Shown here: positions 1-6,286 of the stretch, piece by piece | Layout of the letters: each line of letters starts with the position of its first letter | How positions within the stretch are numbered: position 1 is the stretch's first letter | Origin: WHSW01 sp036794585 | GTDB lineage: Bacteria; Actinomycetota; Thermoleophilia; Solirubrobacterales; 70-9 | Assembly (NCBI GenBank): GCA_036794585.1 | Contig: DAIRGH010000082.1 | Location: 1 to 13,629 of the forward strand | Direction: 5' to 3' | DNA length: 13,629 nt | Notes under the pieces: generated by a model | Told to the model about the DNA's origin: nothing | The model's input: the letters and a program-made list of their open reading frames with translations, nothing else | Database searches by the model: none | Program-made: the position numbers and the translations under genes

Positions 1-510
1 CTGCTGATCGACGAGATCGACAAGACCGACCAGGAGTTCGAGGCGATGCTGCTCGAGGTGCTGTCGGACTTTCAGATCTCGATCCCCGAGCTCGGGGTGA
101 TCGAGGCGCGCACGCACCCGATCGTCGTGCTCACCTCCAACAACTCGCGCGAGCTCACCGAGGCTCTCAAGCGCCGCTGCCTCTACCTGTGGCTCGACTA
201 TCCCGAGGTCGAGCGCGAGATGGAGATCGTCCGCCTGCACGCGCCTGAGCTCGACGAGTCGCTCGCGCGGCGCCTGGTCGAGGTCGTCCACATGGTCCGC
301 CAGCTCGACCTGAAGAAGCCGCCGTCGATCGCCGAGTCGATCGACTGGGCGCGGGCGCTGCTGCTGCTCGGCGCCGACGACATCGACCGCTCGGTGTTCG
401 AGCGCACGATGAGCATCATCGTCAAGCACCGCTCCGACATCGACCTGGTTGCCGAGCGCGTCGGCGTGCGGCTGGGCGAGATCGCCGGCCCGCAGGCGGC
501 GGAGGCCTGA
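1..510 (+). CDS. MoxR-family AAA+ ATPase, 5'-truncated by the window edge
   Basis: The reading frame is open from base 1, and 169 codons plus a TGA stop are visible. The fragment begins exactly at a Walker B motif (LLIDEIDK, fragment residues 1-8). A sensor-1 stretch follows (VVLTSNN), then the SRELTEALKRRC segment typical of the MoxR branch that includes CoxD. The P-loop (Walker A) must lie upstream of the window. MoxR ATPases are ATP-driven chaperones that usually act with a VWA-domain partner to mature metal enzymes or large complexes. The next gene is such a partner and starts 1 nt after this stop, supporting a co-translated pair. No carbon monoxide dehydrogenase genes are visible, so the client is unknown. 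The family call is firm; the CoxD-like label is inference. Confidence 0.9.
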   Translation: MLIDEIDKTDQEFEAMLLEVLSDFQISIPELGVIEARTHPIVVLTSNNSRELTEALKRRCLYLWLDYPEVEREMEIVRLHAPELDESLARRLVEVVHMVRQLDLKKPPSIAESIDWARALLLLGADDIDRSVFERTMSIIVKHRSDIDLVAERVGVRLGEIAGPQAAEA

Positions 511-511
511 C

Positions 512-1882
512 GTGGAGGCGGCGAACCTGCCGCCCGGGCTCGCACCGCGGATCGTCGCCTTCTGCGAGCAGCTGCGCGCCGAGGGCGTGCCCGTCGGCAC
601 CGCCGAGATCCTCGATGCGTTCGCCGCGCTCGATGCCGTGCCGTGGACCGATCCGGCCGACTTTCGCGAGGCGCTCGCGGCGACGATCGCCAAGTCGCAG
701 GAGGACCGGCGCATCTTCGAGCTGATCTTCGACCGCTACTTCTTTCGCGCCGCCGAGGCCGAGGCGCTCGAGCAGGGGATCCGCGAGGAGCGCCGCTACG
801 AGGGCGGCGACCGCCTCGACCTCGACCAGCTGCGCGAGGCGATCCGCCAGGCGATCGCGCAGGGCGGCGACGGGGAGATGCGCGACGCGGCCCGGCTTGC
901 GATCGCGGCCTTCGGCCGCCAGGGCGAAGGCTCAGGGGTGGTCGGCGTCGACGTGCAGCGGATCAGGCGCACGCTGGGGCTGCAGGCGTCGGGCCGCGAG
1001 GCGGCCGAGGGCGAGCCGCGCCTCGACCGCGAGCAAATCCAAGCCTTCGAGCGCCACCTGCGCCGCGAGCTCGAGCGGGCGCTGATCGAGCGCACCGAGA
1101 AGATGCCACCGGCGCGCCCGCTCGCCGAGCTCGATCGCGCCCTGCCGACCAGCCCGACGCAGGACCTCGCCGCCGTTCACCGCGCCGTCGCCCAGCTCAA
1201 GCGCAGGCTCGCCACGCTCGGGCACGAGCAGCGCGGTCGCAAGCGGGCGGCGACCGTCGACATGCGGCGCACGATGCGCGCCTCGCTCGAGACCGGCGGC
1301 GTGCCGCTGCGGCTGCGCTACAGGCCCAGGCGCCCGCGCCGCCCCGAGATCTACGTCCTCTGCGACGTCTCGACATCGGTGACCTCCGCCAGTGTGTTCT
1401 TCCTCTCGGTCCTGCACGCCCTGCACGACTCGTTTCGCAAGCTGCGCAGCTTCGTCTTCATCGAGCGGATCTCCGAGGTCACCGAGGTCTTCGAGCGCGA
1501 GCGCGACTTCCGCTCGATCGCCGAGAAGATCAGCCGCGAGGGCGGCGTTGCCGACGTCTCGGGCTACACCGACTACGGCCGGGTCTGGCTCGAGTTCTTC
1601 GAGGAGATCTCCGAGGACCTCGATCCGCGCTCGACGGTGATCGTGCTCGGCGACGCGCGCACCAACGGGCGCGAGCCCCACGCCGAGGTGTTCGCCCGGA
1701 TCTCCGAGCGCGCCGGGCGCACGTTCTGGCTCAACCCCGAGCCGCGCCTGTACTGGAACTACGGCGACTCGGTGATGGCCGCCTATGAGCGCCACACGAC
1801 CGCCGCCTTCGAGTGCTGGACGACCAAGCACCTCGAGAACTTCGTCAACGTCGTCGCCGGCGGCGCGCCGGCCGTTGAGTAG
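512..1882 (+). CDS. VWA domain (CoxE-like) protein, partner of the MoxR ATPase
   Basis: This 456-residue protein starts at GTG 512, chosen because GGAGG (501-505) sits 6 nt upstream and the start lies just past the ATPase stop. The N-terminal ~270 residues are charged and helical. The C-terminal part is a von Willebrand A domain with a complete MIDAS metal site: D285-V-S-T-S289, T353 in SGYTDYG and D381 in VIVLGDARTNG. The ending with RTFWLNPEPRLYWNYGDS is typical of the CoxE/VWA family. Such proteins bind a divalent metal and work with MoxR ATPases in assembling or activating client enzymes in the cytoplasm; no signal peptide or membrane segment is seen. Family assignment is strong; the client is not deducible from this window. 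Confidence 0.9.
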   Translation: MEAANLPPGLAPRIVAFCEQLRAEGVPVGTAEILDAFAALDAVPWTDPADFREALAATIAKSQEDRRIFELIFDRYFFRAAEAEALEQGIREERRYEGGDRLDLDQLREAIRQAIAQGGDGEMRDAARLAIAAFGRQGEGSGVVGVDVQRIRRTLGLQASGREAAEGEPRLDREQIQAFERHLRRELERALIERTEKMPPARPLAELDRALPTSPTQDLAAVHRAVAQLKRRLATLGHEQRGRKRAATVDMRRTMRASLETGGVPLRLRYRPRRPRRPEIYVLCDVSTSVTSASVFFLSVLHALHDSFRKLRSFVFIERISEVTEVFERERDFRSIAEKISREGGVADVSGYTDYGRVWLEFFEEISEDLDPRSTVIVLGDARTNGREPHAEVFARISERAGRTFWLNPEPRLYWNYGDSVMAAYERHTTAAFECWTTKHLENFVNVVAGGAPAVE

Positions 1883-1887
1883 CGGCG

Positions 1888-1893
1888 TAGACT
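1888..1893 (+). promoter_or_regulatory. -10 hexamer (TAGACT) of the riboswitch-controlled operon
   Basis: TAGACT fits the actinobacterial TANNNT -10 pattern and lies 5 nt after the VWA stop codon. It would place transcription start near base 1900, just before the TPP aptamer at about 1907. No convincing -35 hexamer is visible 16-19 nt upstream. The location immediately before a riboswitch supports a real promoter; there is no direct proof. Confidence 0.55.
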
Positions 1894-1906
1894 TCGGGTC
1901 GCAGAC

Positions 1907-2008
1907 AACCCAGGGGGGCTCGCGTGAAGCGGGCTGAGATAGCGCCTCTGGACCAAGGACCACCGGCGCTGACCCTTTGAACCTGTGCGGTAATGCGCGC
2001 GGAGGGAG
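1907..2008 (+). promoter_or_regulatory. TPP riboswitch (THI element)
   Basis: Conserved aptamer landmarks occur in the right order and spacing: a GGGG-rich P2 5' strand (1913-1917), P3 hairpin GCTCGC-GTGAA-GCGGGC (1918-1934), CTGAGA (1934-1939), ACCCTTTGAACCTG (1972-1985), GGTAATG (1989-1995) and a terminal GGAGGGA (2001-2007). An extra stem, AGCGCC/GGCGCT (1941-1946 with 1965-1970), is inserted between CTGAGA and ACCC, matching the optional P3a arm of many bacterial THI elements. The final GGAGG also serves as the Shine-Dalgarno of the ABC ATPase starting at 2010. Thiamine pyrophosphate binding would therefore most simply block translation initiation; no intrinsic terminator is seen between aptamer and gene. 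This is a high-confidence recognition. Confidence 0.96.
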
Positions 2009-2009
2009 C

Positions 2010-2819
2010 ATGCAGACGAGACTCGAGGCTCCCGCGGTGGAGCCTCGACTGATGAAGGAGGAGTTGGCACCGGCGGTCGTCGCGGCCGGCCTCCGCCACC
2101 GCTTCGGCGAGGTGGAGGTGATCGAGCGCCTCGAGCTCCAAGTCGCCGCCGGCGAGGTGGTCGGCTTGGTCGGCCCCTCGGGATGCGGCAAGTCGACCCT
2201 GCTGGAGCTGATCGCCGGGCTGCTCGAGCCGAGCGCGGGCGAGCTGCAAGTCTGTGGTGAGGCCGACCCCCAGCGCCGCCTGGAGCGCTGCGCCTACATG
2301 CCCCAGCGCGACCTGCTGCTGCCCTGGTTGAGCGCGCTCGACAACGCCGCGCTCGCGCCGCGCAACCGCGGCGCCTCCAGGACCGCGGCGCGGAGCGAGG
2401 CCGCGCCGCTGTTCGAGCGCTTCGGGCTCGCCGGGTTCGAGGAGACCACGCCGGCCGAGCTCTCGGGCGGGATGCGCCAGCGGGTTGCCTTCCTGCGCAC
2501 GCTGCTGGCCGGAAAGCCGGTGCTGCTGCTCGACGAGCCCTTTGCCTCGCTCGACGCGATCACCCGGGCGGAGATGCAGGAGTGGCTGGCGGCGGCGCTG
2601 GCCGCCGAGTCTCGCTCGGTCGTGCTGGTCAGCCACGACGTCGAGGAGGCGCTCTATCTCTGCGACCGGGTGCTGGTGCTCTCGGCTCGCCCCGCGATCG
2701 TGGTCTCCGAGCTCGCTTCCCCGTCGCGCCGCCGGCGTCCGCGCACCGAGGCGGTCGCCGACGCCGGCTTCGTCGAGCTGCGCACGCGCGCCCTGCGGGC
2801 GCTGAAGGAGGGGCGATGA
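2010..2819 (+). CDS. thiZ: ABC transporter ATPase, thiamine-precursor uptake (ThiZ-like)
   Basis: This 269-residue cytoplasmic ATPase energises import by the permease encoded next. All ABC motifs are present: Walker A GPSGCGKST (55-63), Q-loop YMPQRD, signature LSGGMRQR (151-158), Walker B VLLLDEP (171-177) with D-loop SLD, and switch histidine H209 in VLVSHD. It is closest in style to the SsuB/TauB/ThiZ importer class. ATG 2010 is preferred because the riboswitch-embedded GGAGG lies 4 nt upstream; ATG 2052, with GGTGGAG upstream, is a possible shorter start. The frame's TTG at 1977 lies inside the aptamer core and is not used. The stop overlaps the permease start as ATGA. The substrate is inferred from the TPP riboswitch and the ThiY-like partner. 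Confidence 0.92.
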   Translation: MQTRLEAPAVEPRLMKEELAPAVVAAGLRHRFGEVEVIERLELQVAAGEVVGLVGPSGCGKSTLLELIAGLLEPSAGELQVCGEADPQRRLERCAYMPQRDLLLPWLSALDNAALAPRNRGASRTAARSEAAPLFERFGLAGFEETTPAELSGGMRQRVAFLRTLLAGKPVLLLDEPFASLDAITRAEMQEWLAAALAAESRSVVLVSHDVEEALYLCDRVLVLSARPAIVVSELASPSRRRRPRTEAVADAGFVELRTRALRALKEGR

Positions 2820-3580
2820 GGAGGTGGCTGGCTCCCGCGGTCGTGATCGCCGCGCTGATCGCCCTCTGGGAGGTCGCGGCGCAGTGGGACTGGCTCGCCG
2901 AGGCGCTCGACATCGAGCCGTTCCTGGTCCCGGCGCCGAGCGACGTCGCCGACTCCCTTTGGACCGATCGCGAGCTGCTTGCCGACAACGCCTGGGTGAC
3001 GGTTCAGGAGGTAGTGCTCGGGTTTGCGATCGCGGTCGTCGTCGGCGTCGCCTTCGCGCTGCTGCTGCATCGCTCCGACGTCCTGCGCCGCGCCTTCTAT
3101 CCGCTGCTGATGGCCTCCCAGACCGTTCCGGTGATCGCAATCGCGCCGATCCTGGTCGTCTGGCTCGGTTTCGGGCTCGGGCCGAAGCTGGTGATCATCG
3201 CCCTCGTCTGCTTCTTTCCGATCACCGTCAACACGCTCGACGGCCTGCGCTCGGTCGATCCCGAGCTGCCGCGGATGATGCGCACGCTCGACGCCGACCG
3301 AAGCCAGATCCTGCGCCGGGTCGAGATCCCCTCGGCGCTTCCATTCCTGTTCAGCGGCGCCAAGATCGCCGCCGTGATCTCGGTGATCGGCGCCGTGTTC
3401 GGCGAGTGGTCGGGCGCGAGTGAGGGGCTCGGCCACCTGATCCTCGTCGCCCAAAGCCAGCTCCAGACCGCGCGCGTGTTCGCCGCGGTGGCGGTGCTGT
3501 CGGCGCTGGCGATCGCGATGTTCGGATTGCTGACCCTGCTCGAGCGCCGCGTCGTCTGGTGGCGACCGGCGACACGATGA
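2816..3580 (+). CDS. thiX: ABC transporter permease (ThiX-like, BPD_transp_1 family)
   Basis: The 254-residue inner-membrane protein shows about six hydrophobic segments (near residues 6-22, 66-86, 98-118, 123-142, 182-200 and 220-242). A cytoplasmic coupling (EAA-type) loop around residues 154-185 includes MMRTLDADRSQILRRVEIP, the region that contacts the ATPase. This is the pattern of SsuC/TauC/ThiX permeases and is of normal length. ATG 2816 overlaps the ATPase stop by 4 nt (ATGA) and has GGAGGGG just upstream, so the two are translationally coupled. Its own stop overlaps the binding-protein start the same way. It forms the membrane channel of the riboswitch-controlled importer; the substrate call rests on context. 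Confidence 0.92.
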   Translation: MRRWLAPAVVIAALIALWEVAAQWDWLAEALDIEPFLVPAPSDVADSLWTDRELLADNAWVTVQEVVLGFAIAVVVGVAFALLLHRSDVLRRAFYPLLMASQTVPVIAIAPILVVWLGFGLGPKLVIIALVCFFPITVNTLDGLRSVDPELPRMMRTLDADRSQILRRVEIPSALPFLFSGAKIAAVISVIGAVFGEWSGASEGLGHLILVAQSQLQTARVFAAVAVLSALAIAMFGLLTLLERRVVWWRPATR

Positions 3581-4581
3581 AGCGCGCGCTCGCGACTGCG
3601 CTGGTCGTGCCAACCGTGGCGCTGCTCGCCGGCTGCGGCGAAAAGCAGGAGACGGCGCGCTCGGGAGAGGGCGAGCCGTTCACGGTCGCGCTCGACTTCT
3701 ACGTCAACCCCGACCACGCCGGCCTGTTCACGGCGCTCGAGCGCGGCTACTTCGAGGAGGCCGGGCTCGAGGTCTCCACGCAGGTACCGTCGGATCCCTC
3801 GGCGCCGATCCGCCAGGTGGCCGCGGGACGGGTCGATCTGGCGATCTCCTACGAGCCCGAGGTGTTACTGGCACGCGACCAGGACCTGCCCGTGGTCGCC
3901 GTCGCCGCACTCGTCCCGCGCCCTCTCACCTCGCTGATCTCGCTGCCCGAGGCCGGGATCGAGGACGTGAGCGACCTGGAGGGCAAGACGATCGCCACCG
4001 CCGGGATCCCCTATCAGGCCGAGTTCCTCGCGGCGATCCTCTCCGACGCCGGCCTCGAGCCCGACGACGTGACCCAGGTCGACGTCGGGCTCGGGCTGCT
4101 GCCCGCGGTGCTCTCGGGCCGCGCCGACGCGATGCTGGGCGGCTTCCTCAACGTCGAGGGGGTCGACCTCGCCGAGCGCGGGCGCGACCCGCGAATCGTC
4201 CCCGTGGACGAGCTCGGGATCCCGACCTACGACGAGCTCGTGCTGGTCGCGAACTCCGATCGCGTCGCCGACGACCCCGAGCAGGTCAGGCTGTTCATCG
4301 CCGCGCTCGAGCGCGGGACATACGACGCGCTCGCCGACCCTGCGGCGGCGACCAAGGTCGTCCTCGACGCGGGCGACGGCCTCGATCCGAAGCTCACGCG
4401 GGCCGAGATCGACCGCACGCTGCCGCTGCTGGTCCCCGAGAAGCCCTCACAGCCGTTCGGCTACATGAGCCCGGCGGAGTGGGAGCGATTCGCGGGGTTC
4501 TTCGCCGATCTCGGCCTCGTCGGAACCCGCTTCGGCGCCGACGAGCTGCTCACCGACGACCTGCTGTCCGACGCGGGCTAA
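3577..4581 (+). CDS. thiY: Substrate-binding lipoprotein of the thiamine-precursor ABC transporter (ThiY/NMT1-like)
   Basis: The 334-residue protein starts at ATG 3577, overlapping the permease stop (ATGA). A lipoprotein signal peptide ends in lipobox LAGC with C20 as the acylated residue, so the mature protein is membrane-tethered outside the cell. The body is an NMT1/THI5-like periplasmic-binding fold: LDFYVNPDHAGLFTALERGY near the start, then VDLAISYEPEVLLA and DLEGKTIATAGIPYQ. Characterised ThiY proteins bind formylaminopyrimidine and related pyrimidine precursors of thiamine. With a TPP riboswitch in front of the operon, uptake of a thiamine pyrimidine moiety is the best reading. The exact ligand (formylaminopyrimidine, HMP or similar) cannot be told from sequence alone. 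An in-frame GTG at 3559 would spoil the signal peptide and was not chosen. Confidence 0.9.
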   Translation: MKRALATALVVPTVALLAGCGEKQETARSGEGEPFTVALDFYVNPDHAGLFTALERGYFEEAGLEVSTQVPSDPSAPIRQVAAGRVDLAISYEPEVLLARDQDLPVVAVAALVPRPLTSLISLPEAGIEDVSDLEGKTIATAGIPYQAEFLAAILSDAGLEPDDVTQVDVGLGLLPAVLSGRADAMLGGFLNVEGVDLAERGRDPRIVPVDELGIPTYDELVLVANSDRVADDPEQVRLFIAALERGTYDALADPAAATKVVLDAGDGLDPKLTRAEIDRTLPLLVPEKPSQPFGYMSPAEWERFAGFFADLGLVGTRFGADELLTDDLLSDAG

Positions 4582-4584
4582 GCT
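4579..4584 (+). promoter_or_regulatory. -10 hexamer (TAAGCT) for a leaderless small-gene transcript
   Basis: TAAGCT fits TANNNT and ends 6 nt before ATG 4591, the distance expected when the transcript begins at the start codon. Its first three bases are the TAA stop codon of the upstream binding-protein gene. There is no Shine-Dalgarno before 4591, which supports leaderless initiation. Confidence 0.5.
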
Positions 4585-4590
4585 CGGTGC

Positions 4591-4968
4591 ATGCGCATCA
4601 GGTTCGGTCTGATGGTCGCGATGCTCGGCCTGCTCCTGCCCGCGGCCGCAGCCGGGGCCGCCGACAGCGGGGTCAAGGTCCGCGTCGTCGACGTCACCTG
4701 CCTGGGCCCCTGCTCGCCGACCGCCTCGCCTCCGCGCACCTACGGCGGCGAAGCGACGATCGTGGTCAAGCGCGCCGCCAGCGGGCGCCGCGTCGCGAGC
4801 GAGGAGGTCGACGACGGTCGCGTTCGCACGGGCGTGCGGCCGGGCGACTACAGGGTGCGGGTGAAGATCGAGGATCCGTGCTGGAGCGAGGACAAGAAGA
4901 CCGTGACCGTGGGCCCCGGCGAGTTCGTGCGCGTGGTGCTCGAGGTCGGCAACACCTGCATCCTCTGA
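4591..4968 (+). CDS. Small secreted four-cysteine protein of unknown function
   Basis: I do not recognise this 125-residue protein. A clear Sec signal peptide (MRIRF, then a hydrophobic core to about residue 20) likely ends at AGA or GAA near residues 21-24. The mature ~100 residues look all-beta: short alternating strands such as VKVRVVDV, GEATIVVKR, GDYRVRVKI and FVRVVLEV. There are four cysteines (C37, C41, C97, C123), suggesting two disulfides. The strand pattern recalls small prealbumin-like/carboxypeptidase-regulatory domains, but no family motif proves it. It lies only 9 nt after the transporter operon yet has its own -10 and no Shine-Dalgarno, so it is probably transcribed separately. 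Its 3' end faces the glycosylase gene with a 10-bp gap. Confidence 0.8.
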   Translation: MRIRFGLMVAMLGLLLPAAAAGAADSGVKVRVVDVTCLGPCSPTASPPRTYGGEATIVVKRAASGRRVASEEVDDGRVRTGVRPGDYRVRVKIEDPCWSEDKKTVTVGPGEFVRVVLEVGNTCIL

Positions 4969-4978
4969 GGGGCGGGCT

Positions 4979-5911
4979 TCAGGCGGCGAGCCCGAGCGGC
5001 GGAGCCTGGGCGACGGCGCCGTGCCAGCGCACGAGCGCAAAGCTTCCGGCGAGGCCGCGGAAGGGCGCGTAGGGCGCGAAGTACTCCTCGACCTCCTGCA
5101 CGGTCGCCCGCCTGCCGAGCCCGGCGAGCACGCCGACGAGCTTGACGTAGGCGAGATCACCGGCCGGCAGCGAGTCCGGATCGCCGCGGCCGGCGAGGCC
5201 GAGGACCTGAAGCGTCCACGGGCCGACGTTCGAGATCTTCAGCAGCCGCCGGTCGTCGGCGGGATCGGCGGGATCGACGCGGCCGGCGGCGACCTCACGC
5301 GCGCAACGGATCAGGGCGATCGCCCGCTTCGGCGCTAGGTCCATCGACTCGAGCTCGGCTGGGGCTCGCCCCGCCATGAGCTGCGCCGAGGGCACGTCGC
5401 GCAGCGGTCCGGGACCGGCCCACGCCGCACATGGCTCCAGTCGATCGCCCCAGCGACGCACGATCCGGCGCTGGATCCCGCCCGCCCGCACCGCCTCGAT
5501 GAGCTGCTCGGTGACCGCCCAGGCGAGCGCCTCCCACGGCCAGGGTCGTCGCCTGGTCCGGTGCCAGGGGCGGTGATGGATCGCGGCGCCGATCAGCGGG
5601 TCGCCGCGGAAGGTGTGCGCGAACTCGCTCAGGTCGTCGTCGACGCCGAGCGCGAAGCGCATCCGCTCGATCGCCAGCTCCATTGCCTCGGCCGAGGCCG
5701 GCTCCGGCGCCGCCGCCGGCGCCGCCCGCAGGACGACCCGATCGCGCCGCGGCTGCCAGGCATGGACGACGATCCGCTCACCGCCGACCGCCAGCAGCCG
5801 GCTCAGGAGGCCGCGGCGGCGGCGGCAGACGGCGTCGGCACCCAGCCGGCCGGGCAGCTTGTAGGTCCACTTCGGGCGCACCTCCACCTCGAGGAGGGCG
5901 GGCGCGCTCAA
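4979..5911 (-). CDS. AlkA-like DNA-3-methyladenine glycosylase (HhH-GPD family)
   Basis: This base-excision repair enzyme removes alkylated bases from DNA. The HhH-GPD region covers roughly residues 125-300: WPWEALAWAVTEQLIEA is the family's opening helix, LLKISNVGPWTLQ (223-235) is the helix-hairpin-helix, and the catalytic aspartate is D252 in LPAGDLAY. The N-terminal ~100 residues match the extra domain of AlkA-type enzymes. The start is uncertain. TTG 5911 gives 310 residues and follows the upstream gene's stop by 4 nt, but has no good Shine-Dalgarno; two GTG codons about 8-10 codons further in are alternatives. The frame stays open upstream but there overlaps another gene with a better case. 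It is probably co-transcribed with the preceding small membrane protein gene. Confidence 0.88.
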   Translation of the reverse strand: MSAPALLEVEVRPKWTYKLPGRLGADAVCRRRRGLLSRLLAVGGERIVVHAWQPRRDRVVLRAAPAAAPEPASAEAMELAIERMRFALGVDDDLSEFAHTFRGDPLIGAAIHHRPWHRTRRRPWPWEALAWAVTEQLIEAVRAGGIQRRIVRRWGDRLEPCAAWAGPGPLRDVPSAQLMAGRAPAELESMDLAPKRAIALIRCAREVAAGRVDPADPADDRRLLKISNVGPWTLQVLGLAGRGDPDSLPAGDLAYVKLVGVLAGLGRRATVQEVEEYFAPYAPFRGLAGSFALVRWHGAVAQAPPLGLAA

Positions 5912-5915
5912 GGGC

Positions 5916-6233
5916 TCAGCGGTCGACGAGGTGGACGTCGACCAGGAACGAGCGGCTGGCGAGCACCTTGATCGGGCGCTCCTTGCGCGTCGGGCGCTTC
6001 GCGGGCTTGCGGCTCGAGCCGCCACGCGTGGCGCGCACGACCGCTGCGGTGGCGGCGCCGGCAACGAGTCCCCCCGCCGCCGCCAGTGCGGCGGCGCGCA
6101 CCTCGCCCCGCCAGACCGAGAGCTCGGCTGGGGCGGACGTCGCGGGAAGCGGCCGGGCGCCCGATGCCTCTGCCGCCTCGCCCTCGGCGACCTCCATCTC
6201 GATCGCCTCGGTTTCGAGCACTTCCTCTCGCAC
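5916..6233 (-). CDS. Small single-pass membrane protein, unknown function
   Basis: This 105-residue protein has an acidic N-terminus (residues 1-22 rich in Glu), an Ala/Gly/Val-rich hydrophobic segment at about 46-67 and a strongly basic stretch at 69-88 (RATRGGSSRKPAKRPTRKER). It ends in a hydrophobic/acidic tail, SFLVDVHLVDR. The charge pattern predicts the N-terminus outside and the basic tail in the cytoplasm. GTG 6233 is favoured because a -10-like TAGAGT ends 7 nt upstream, as at other starts in this window. It lies between the GNAT gene (21 bp upstream) and the glycosylase (4 bp downstream) on the same strand. No family was recognised. It is judged real from its position, composition and promoter. 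Confidence 0.65.
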   Translation of the reverse strand: MREEVLETEAIEMEVAEGEAAEASGARPLPATSAPAELSVWRGEVRAAALAAAGGLVAGAATAAVVRATRGGSSRKPAKRPTRKERPIKVLASRSFLVDVHLVDR

Positions 6234-6240
6234 CGCCCCT

Positions 6241-6246
6241 ACTCTA
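6241..6246 (-). promoter_or_regulatory. -10 hexamer (TAGAGT) for the small membrane protein gene
   Basis: Read on the minus strand, TAGAGT is followed by 7 nt (AGGGGCG) and then GTG 6233. The spacing suits a leaderless transcript. The AGGGG in the gap could alternatively act as a very close Shine-Dalgarno. Confidence 0.45.
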
Positions 6247-6253
6247 AGGGCTT

Positions 6254-6286
6254 GTCAAGCGGCAGCGGGCCCGTCAAGCGGCAGCG
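6254..6286. repeat. 14-bp direct repeat at the 3' end of the GNAT gene
   Basis: GTCAAGCGGCAGCG occurs at 6254-6267 and again at 6273-6286, a 19-bp period. The stop codon of the GNAT gene lies in the copy at 6254-6267, which is read in a different frame from the other copy (LPLD versus AAA-stop). This suggests a small out-of-frame tandem duplication that rewrote the last few residues. Confidence 0.8.

Noticed and set aside
643..1788. A 381-codon plus-strand frame inside the VWA gene
   Set aside because: Arg/Ala-rich out-of-frame translation of the VWA gene with no motif.
1977..1979. TTG 1977 as start of the ABC ATPase
   Set aside because: It lies within the conserved ACCCTTTGAACCTG core of the TPP aptamer. 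ATG 2010 follows the embedded GGAGG.
932..3140. Long minus-strand open frames (932-2191 and 1845-3140) opposite the VWA and ABC genes
   Set aside because: They lack recognisable domains and have shadow-like composition; one runs through the TPP riboswitch. The plus-strand genes carry full motif sets.
4973..4994. CGGGCT/AGCCCG inverted repeat between the convergent small secreted protein and glycosylase genes as a terminator
   Set aside because: Only 6 bp with a 10-nt loop, no T-tract, and largely inside the glycosylase coding end. Such repeats are common by chance in GC-rich DNA.
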